From the NCBI RefSeq assembly GCF_030272615.1, contig NC_081405.1, forward strand, positions 154,087,113 through 154,151,112: a DNA stretch of 64,000 nt. The letters run 5' to 3'. Shown one piece after another: positions 60,442 to 64,000 of this stretch; positions within the stretch are counted from its first letter, which is position 1, and the number at the start of each line of letters is the position of its first letter. The stretch comes from Cryptomeria japonica (lineage: Eukaryota > Streptophyta > Pinopsida > Cupressales > Cupressaceae). The translations under genes and the position numbers were made by a program. Under the pieces are notes generated by a model. That model was not told where the DNA came from, did not search any database, and was given only the letters and a program-made list of their open reading frames with translations.

Positions 60442-61393
60442 TGTTGATGTGTTTTTCATGCACATGCAAACACAAAATAAATACCCAAAAGTATCTTATC
60501 CTCTCTTGAACACAGGTACTCAAATGTTGAAGATTGGCTTAAGGATCACTTGAGACAACTCCAAGGTTCTTGTATGTTAGGTCTGGACCCTTGGATAAGC
60601 ACAGTTGGTTGATGTGATTGCTGGTATCACAAGGGGACTTTCATTGAATTGTTGAATGCTTGAATCGCTGGAACTTGATGATCTGATGTTGCAATCTTGT
60701 GATGCTTTTTGTCCTAAACTAGCTTGAGTTGACAAAAAAGGAAAAAGATAAAGGGTTGAGAGTCTATTCTAAGACCTAGAATGTAAGAAGATGGATGAAT
60801 GATTATATGGAATCCTACTGGGCGGGGTCTCACCATCAACTTGAACAGTTTGACACAAGCTCAGTGCAATCTTCTAAGGTGCAATTGAAAGATATTCAAA
60901 TCATTACCATCAAACATTGATCACCATTCAAGTTAATGCATAAACAATGGACGCATAACAATTTGAAGTTAAACTCATATCATTCTAGTCGACCACACAA
61001 GGCACACTCACAATCAGCAAGAGGCTAGTGGTATGGACTAAACAGATTCCACATAAATGCACTCAACAATTTCCCCCATTCAATCTAATCAACATGAAAG
61101 TGAATCGAGAAGTAAAGACTGTGCAAGTTGTTGAAGTAACAAATCAAATTCACCATAATTTCAATGAAATCAATTGCTCTTTACAACAAGGTTTGGCAAC
61201 AATCTTTGTCTTCTCCTACTCTAACTTCTATTCTATATTATTCTCCTAACTATCTATTAACTATTAACCTTTACAAATGAAGAGTTTGAACCTTTTATAG
61301 TGCTCTCAATACAATTCAATGGCTCATATCAATTCGAGATCAATGGCCAAGATTTTACAATGAAAACCCCAATTAGGGTTTGTTACAACAAAC

Positions 61394-62030
61394 TCAATTT
61401 GGGCCATTGAAATAATTACACACTTTGTCATGACCAATAGATGATAAGGGTAGGTGCCTTGAAGTTTGTGCCATCTCCGGCGAGTTAGGTACATTGCATC
61501 TGGACATGCTGATGTGGAACTTCTCTGATTGGCGAGTGGTGACTGGGATGATGACTAGGAGTCCACCTTTAACTTGCACTTGTAGGCTTGATTGATCATC
61601 ATGAAGGAATATTTCTTGATACTCAACATTATCCAACTTCAGCAGTGATGATGACGATCTTCTAACTTTGATTAACTCTTCTGAAACTATCCTCTTGAGG
61701 GCTTCAATCATGGAGGTGCAAGGTATAGATCTTGTCTTCCTCTTAGTTTTGGAGTATTGATATTGCCTTGGAACAAATTTTTGATGGCACAACTGCTTCT
61801 CTTCTTTGGAATTCCTTCTCTGTGACTCCTTTCATGTTGTTGGTGTTGTGGATCATGTCTTTGTGTTAGTGAATGCTTCTTGTGTAATCACCTTCTTGTG
61901 CTTGTCTATGAAGTTCCCTTGAGGATATCTTCCTTGTATCTTAATCGTGATGTTGAAATTTGATTTTTGAGAGACTTGTTTGAATCCTCCTCCAAAGTGA
62001 TCCCCTTGATTTCTTTCTTCATCTCCTGCA
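61394..62030 (-). pseudogene. ORF inside the minus-strand solo LTR
   Basis: About 210 codons following a probable splice acceptor (ttgttttgcag|gag). The frame reads GDEERNQGDHFGGGFKQVSQ, then FIDKHKKVITQEAFTNTKT, two in-frame TGA stops, and a clean 132-codon end with CTSMIEALKRIVSEELIKVR, KVRRSSSSLLKLDNVEYQEI, and LQVQVKGGLLVIIPV. The product is basic and Ser/Lys-rich with a short beta-rich tail. I do not recognise it, and it does not look like the ORF in the giant LTR. It ends about 95 bp before the TATA box. Confidence 0.5.
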
Positions 62031-62159
62031 AAACAAACAAATGAGCATCAAACACACATGATATATACCTTCTATATAACCTCCTAATTTGATATAATTA
62101 TGTGATTTTATGTGGTTTGCAGGTTTAATAAGAGCATTTAGAGAGAATTCGCCTTCATG

Positions 62160-62930
62160 AAGAAGCACTTGAAGCTGAGGTCGCTCTAAGGAAGGGGCAC
62201 TTGAAGTTCGCTCTCACTTTGATGTACATAAGTTCGCTCTTACCTTGCTGCTCATGAAGTGATCTTTGAACTTGCTTTTAACCGTTCATTGATGAAAACA
62301 TGTCAACTAACCTAAGGGAAGGCCTATAGAAGAATTTCGCTCTGGGAGTGGAACACATGAAGTTCGCTCCACAAGGTGAGCACATGAAGTAACCCTATAA
62401 CTTACCCTTCATCATCTCAAATCCAAAATTGTTCTATCCTAAGCACGTTAAGACATCAAATCAGCTTAAGGAAATAATCTATTAGGAGTTTTGCATGTTA
62501 CTTTGGGCAAATGAGACAAATTCGCTCATCTAACTGAATTTATGAAGTTCGCTCCCCTCTCTCAATTTACGAAGTTCGCTCTTGTGTGCTTGAAGGTGAA
62601 GCTCTCTCCCCTCCCCTTGAAGATGAAGTTCGCTCCTATGGGCTTAAACATGAAGTTTGCTTTCAGCTCAAAATCGGATCGGCTCAAGGTAAATACTTTC
62701 ACATTTTCCTTAGGCATATGAAAGAAATTCGCTCTCACTTGGGAATTCATGAAGTAAAATTCGCTCCACTACCTTTGCACATGAATTTCACTCTCCTATG
62801 CCCAAACATGAAGTTCGCTCCTCTATGCCCAAACATGAAGTTTGCTCCTCTATGCCCAAACATGAAGTTCGCTTCGCTCTTCTATGCCCAAACATGAAGT
62901 TCGCTCCTCTATGCTTAAACATCAAGTTGA
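62160..62930 (-). repeat. 'GCGAACTTCAT' tandem array
   Basis: On the plus strand 'atgaagttcgctc' recurs many times with spacers of 15-45 bp; the cleanest run is 62,790-62,915, four to five units of about 31 bp ('atgcccaaacatgaagttcg'). A 103-codon ORF across it is a by-product of the repeat. Confidence 0.85.
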
Positions 62931-63654
62931 TTTCAAACAAACTTTTCCTTGAATCACTTCATTGTTTCATTGATTCAATCCTTAGGTTTTCAAACTTTCA
63001 TTCACAAAAACATGTCAAATTTACCTCATGAAGGCCTAAAAGGGAAATTCGCTCCTATCAACATTCTAACCCTTTATGCTCACTTACACTCATTTTCCCA
63101 ACTTCACTAGGTCATAGCATGCTCAACATGAGGTCTTAGGATGAATTTTCATTCTGAGAGAGAGACTCATGAAGTTAATTGAAATTCGACACTTAGTGTT
63201 TGCTCATTCTCCTTCATTCCATTTCATTCAAGCTTGTTGAAACTAGGCTCATGGTACGTTCTAGGAACAATTTTGCTCTCAACTAGGGGCGTTTGAAGTG
63301 AATTTCACTCCTCAAGAGAGGCACTTGAAGTGGCCCTTACTAGCAATCTTTCTTCACTCCTTGGTTGAACTCATGATGGGCTTTACTTCTCATGTGATCT
63401 AGATGTTACTGAAGGCTAACAAACTCACTCATTCACTCACACAAGGCTATCCACCCGACTCCTGGCTTCTTGACCACCTATATCGCTCTAATGCAAAGGC
63501 TAATAGCTAAGGACTCAAACACTATCCTGGAAAGCAGAAAAAGAGTGGGGGTCCCCAATTGCAATGGGGTGATGCGTGATTACCTCACAACAAGACCCCA
63601 TCCCCGAGTACATTTGATTTTTTGAGGCATTAACACCTCTTTTTGTCTTGTTCT

Positions 63655-63875
63655 TTTCCACTCCTCATCTCTTTGATCCCCTTATCCCTCCTCTCCTCTC
63701 TGCTTGCCTTTTTCCCTCCACTCCCTTCTACTCCTCGCCTTATCTCTCCTCTCCTCTCCGCTCGTCTTACTCCTCAGCTCCCTTCTGCTCCTTGCCTTTA
63801 TCCCTCCTCTCCTCTTTGCTCATCTTATACCTTTGCTCCCCTTATCTCCCTTTTCTCCTCTTTGATACTCACCTT
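63655..63875. repeat. Pyrimidine-rich tandem array
   Basis: About six units of 35-40 bp of the form 'ccccttatccctcctctcct' plus 'ctttgctcgtctta'. The strand is nearly free of purines. The two overlapping ORFs across it (Ser/Pro/Leu-rich) are products of base composition. Confidence 0.85.
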
Positions 63876-64000
63876 GTTTATACCTCCATCCATCCTCCAT
63901 AGCATGTTGAGGCATCAGCACCTCCTACCTTGACAGCAAAGCAGGCCACCACTTGGCAATGTTGGCATTAACACCAAGCTGCGTCAGCAAATGCAGCGTA

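Larger units (their letters stand above)
60442..63592 (-). mobile_element. Solo LTR of the same family, with its own ORF
   Basis: 3,151 bp, minus strand, TGTTGTGAGG...CACATCAACA. Flanks are ggacc (60437-60441) and agacc (63593-63597), a 4-of-5 duplication. In sense direction: terminal hairpin, array of 'agcgaacttcatg' units (about 62,930-62,160), a short intron-like stretch ending ttgttttgcag (about 62,032), an ORF, a promoter with CTATAAAAGG (61291-61300), then R/U5. The plan is the same as in the giant LTR. Confidence 0.75.

Noticed and set aside
62586-63031. ORFs of 77-103 codons with repeated PKHEV/PNMKFAPLC peptides
   Set aside because: Direct translation of the 'atgaagttcgctc' tandem array, with no sign of selection on the protein.
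63643-63933. Two overlapping 84-96-codon Ser/Pro/Leu-rich ORFs
   Set aside because: Produced by the pyrimidine-rich array; open in more than one frame for that reason.

Overview
The window looks like nuclear DNA from a seed plant with a very large, repeat-filled genome. A gymnosperm, probably a conifer, is the likeliest source. That is an inference from gene poverty, stacked retroelements of very different ages, very long LTRs and plant-type Ty1/copia, chromovirus, L1 and hAT proteins; no marker gene in the window settles the species. I found no complete host gene, no rRNA or tRNA gene and no CRISPR array.

Layout. 1-3,000: decayed sequence ending in a probable copia 3' LTR. 3,140-4,747: a solo LTR. 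5,037-15,303: one very old Ty3/gypsy chromovirus on the minus strand. Its order is 5' LTR, gag, protease, RT, RNase H, integrase, chromodomain, 3' LTR, all full of stops, with three younger LTR-like insertions. 15,304-17,000: AT-rich DNA and a possible first exon of a host gene (ATG at 16,959). 17,505-17,906: a small terminal-inverted-repeat element. 18,445-19,982: the 3' end of an L1-type LINE (minus). 19,988-29,975: copia element A (+), with TSD GGATT and unusual TATTA...TAATA ends. Its gag region is missing and foreign DNA lies in that place, including a lone 189-codon minus-strand ORF. Copia element B (25,590-29,103, minus, TSD CCTGC) is nested in its RT and carries a captured fragment of the host Elongator gene ELP3. 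30,327-36,351: copia element C (minus, TSD AGATC), young and nearly complete. 36,357-39,240: a 714-bp tandem duplication and a fold-back element. 39,245-47,890: an hAT transposase gene broken into pieces by LTR insertions. 47,890-52,700: decayed sequence that I could not assign.

The most unusual region is 52,719-64,000. Three related long-LTR units share their outer terminus and a short hairpin beside it. The first (52,719-59,259) has TG...CA ends and a perfect 5-bp target duplication (CTACT). Inside it lie tandem repeats, then one reading frame of about 1,058 codons (55,204-58,380) broken only by five in-frame stops and no frameshift, then a TATA box and U5-like sequence. So a long, recently constrained protein gene appears to sit inside the U3 of a solo LTR. 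The second unit (60,442-63,592, minus) has the same plan with a different, shorter ORF. The third (from 59,318) is cut by the second.

All coordinates and translations were read by eye. Identity percentages, family names beyond superfamily level, and database matches were not computed.
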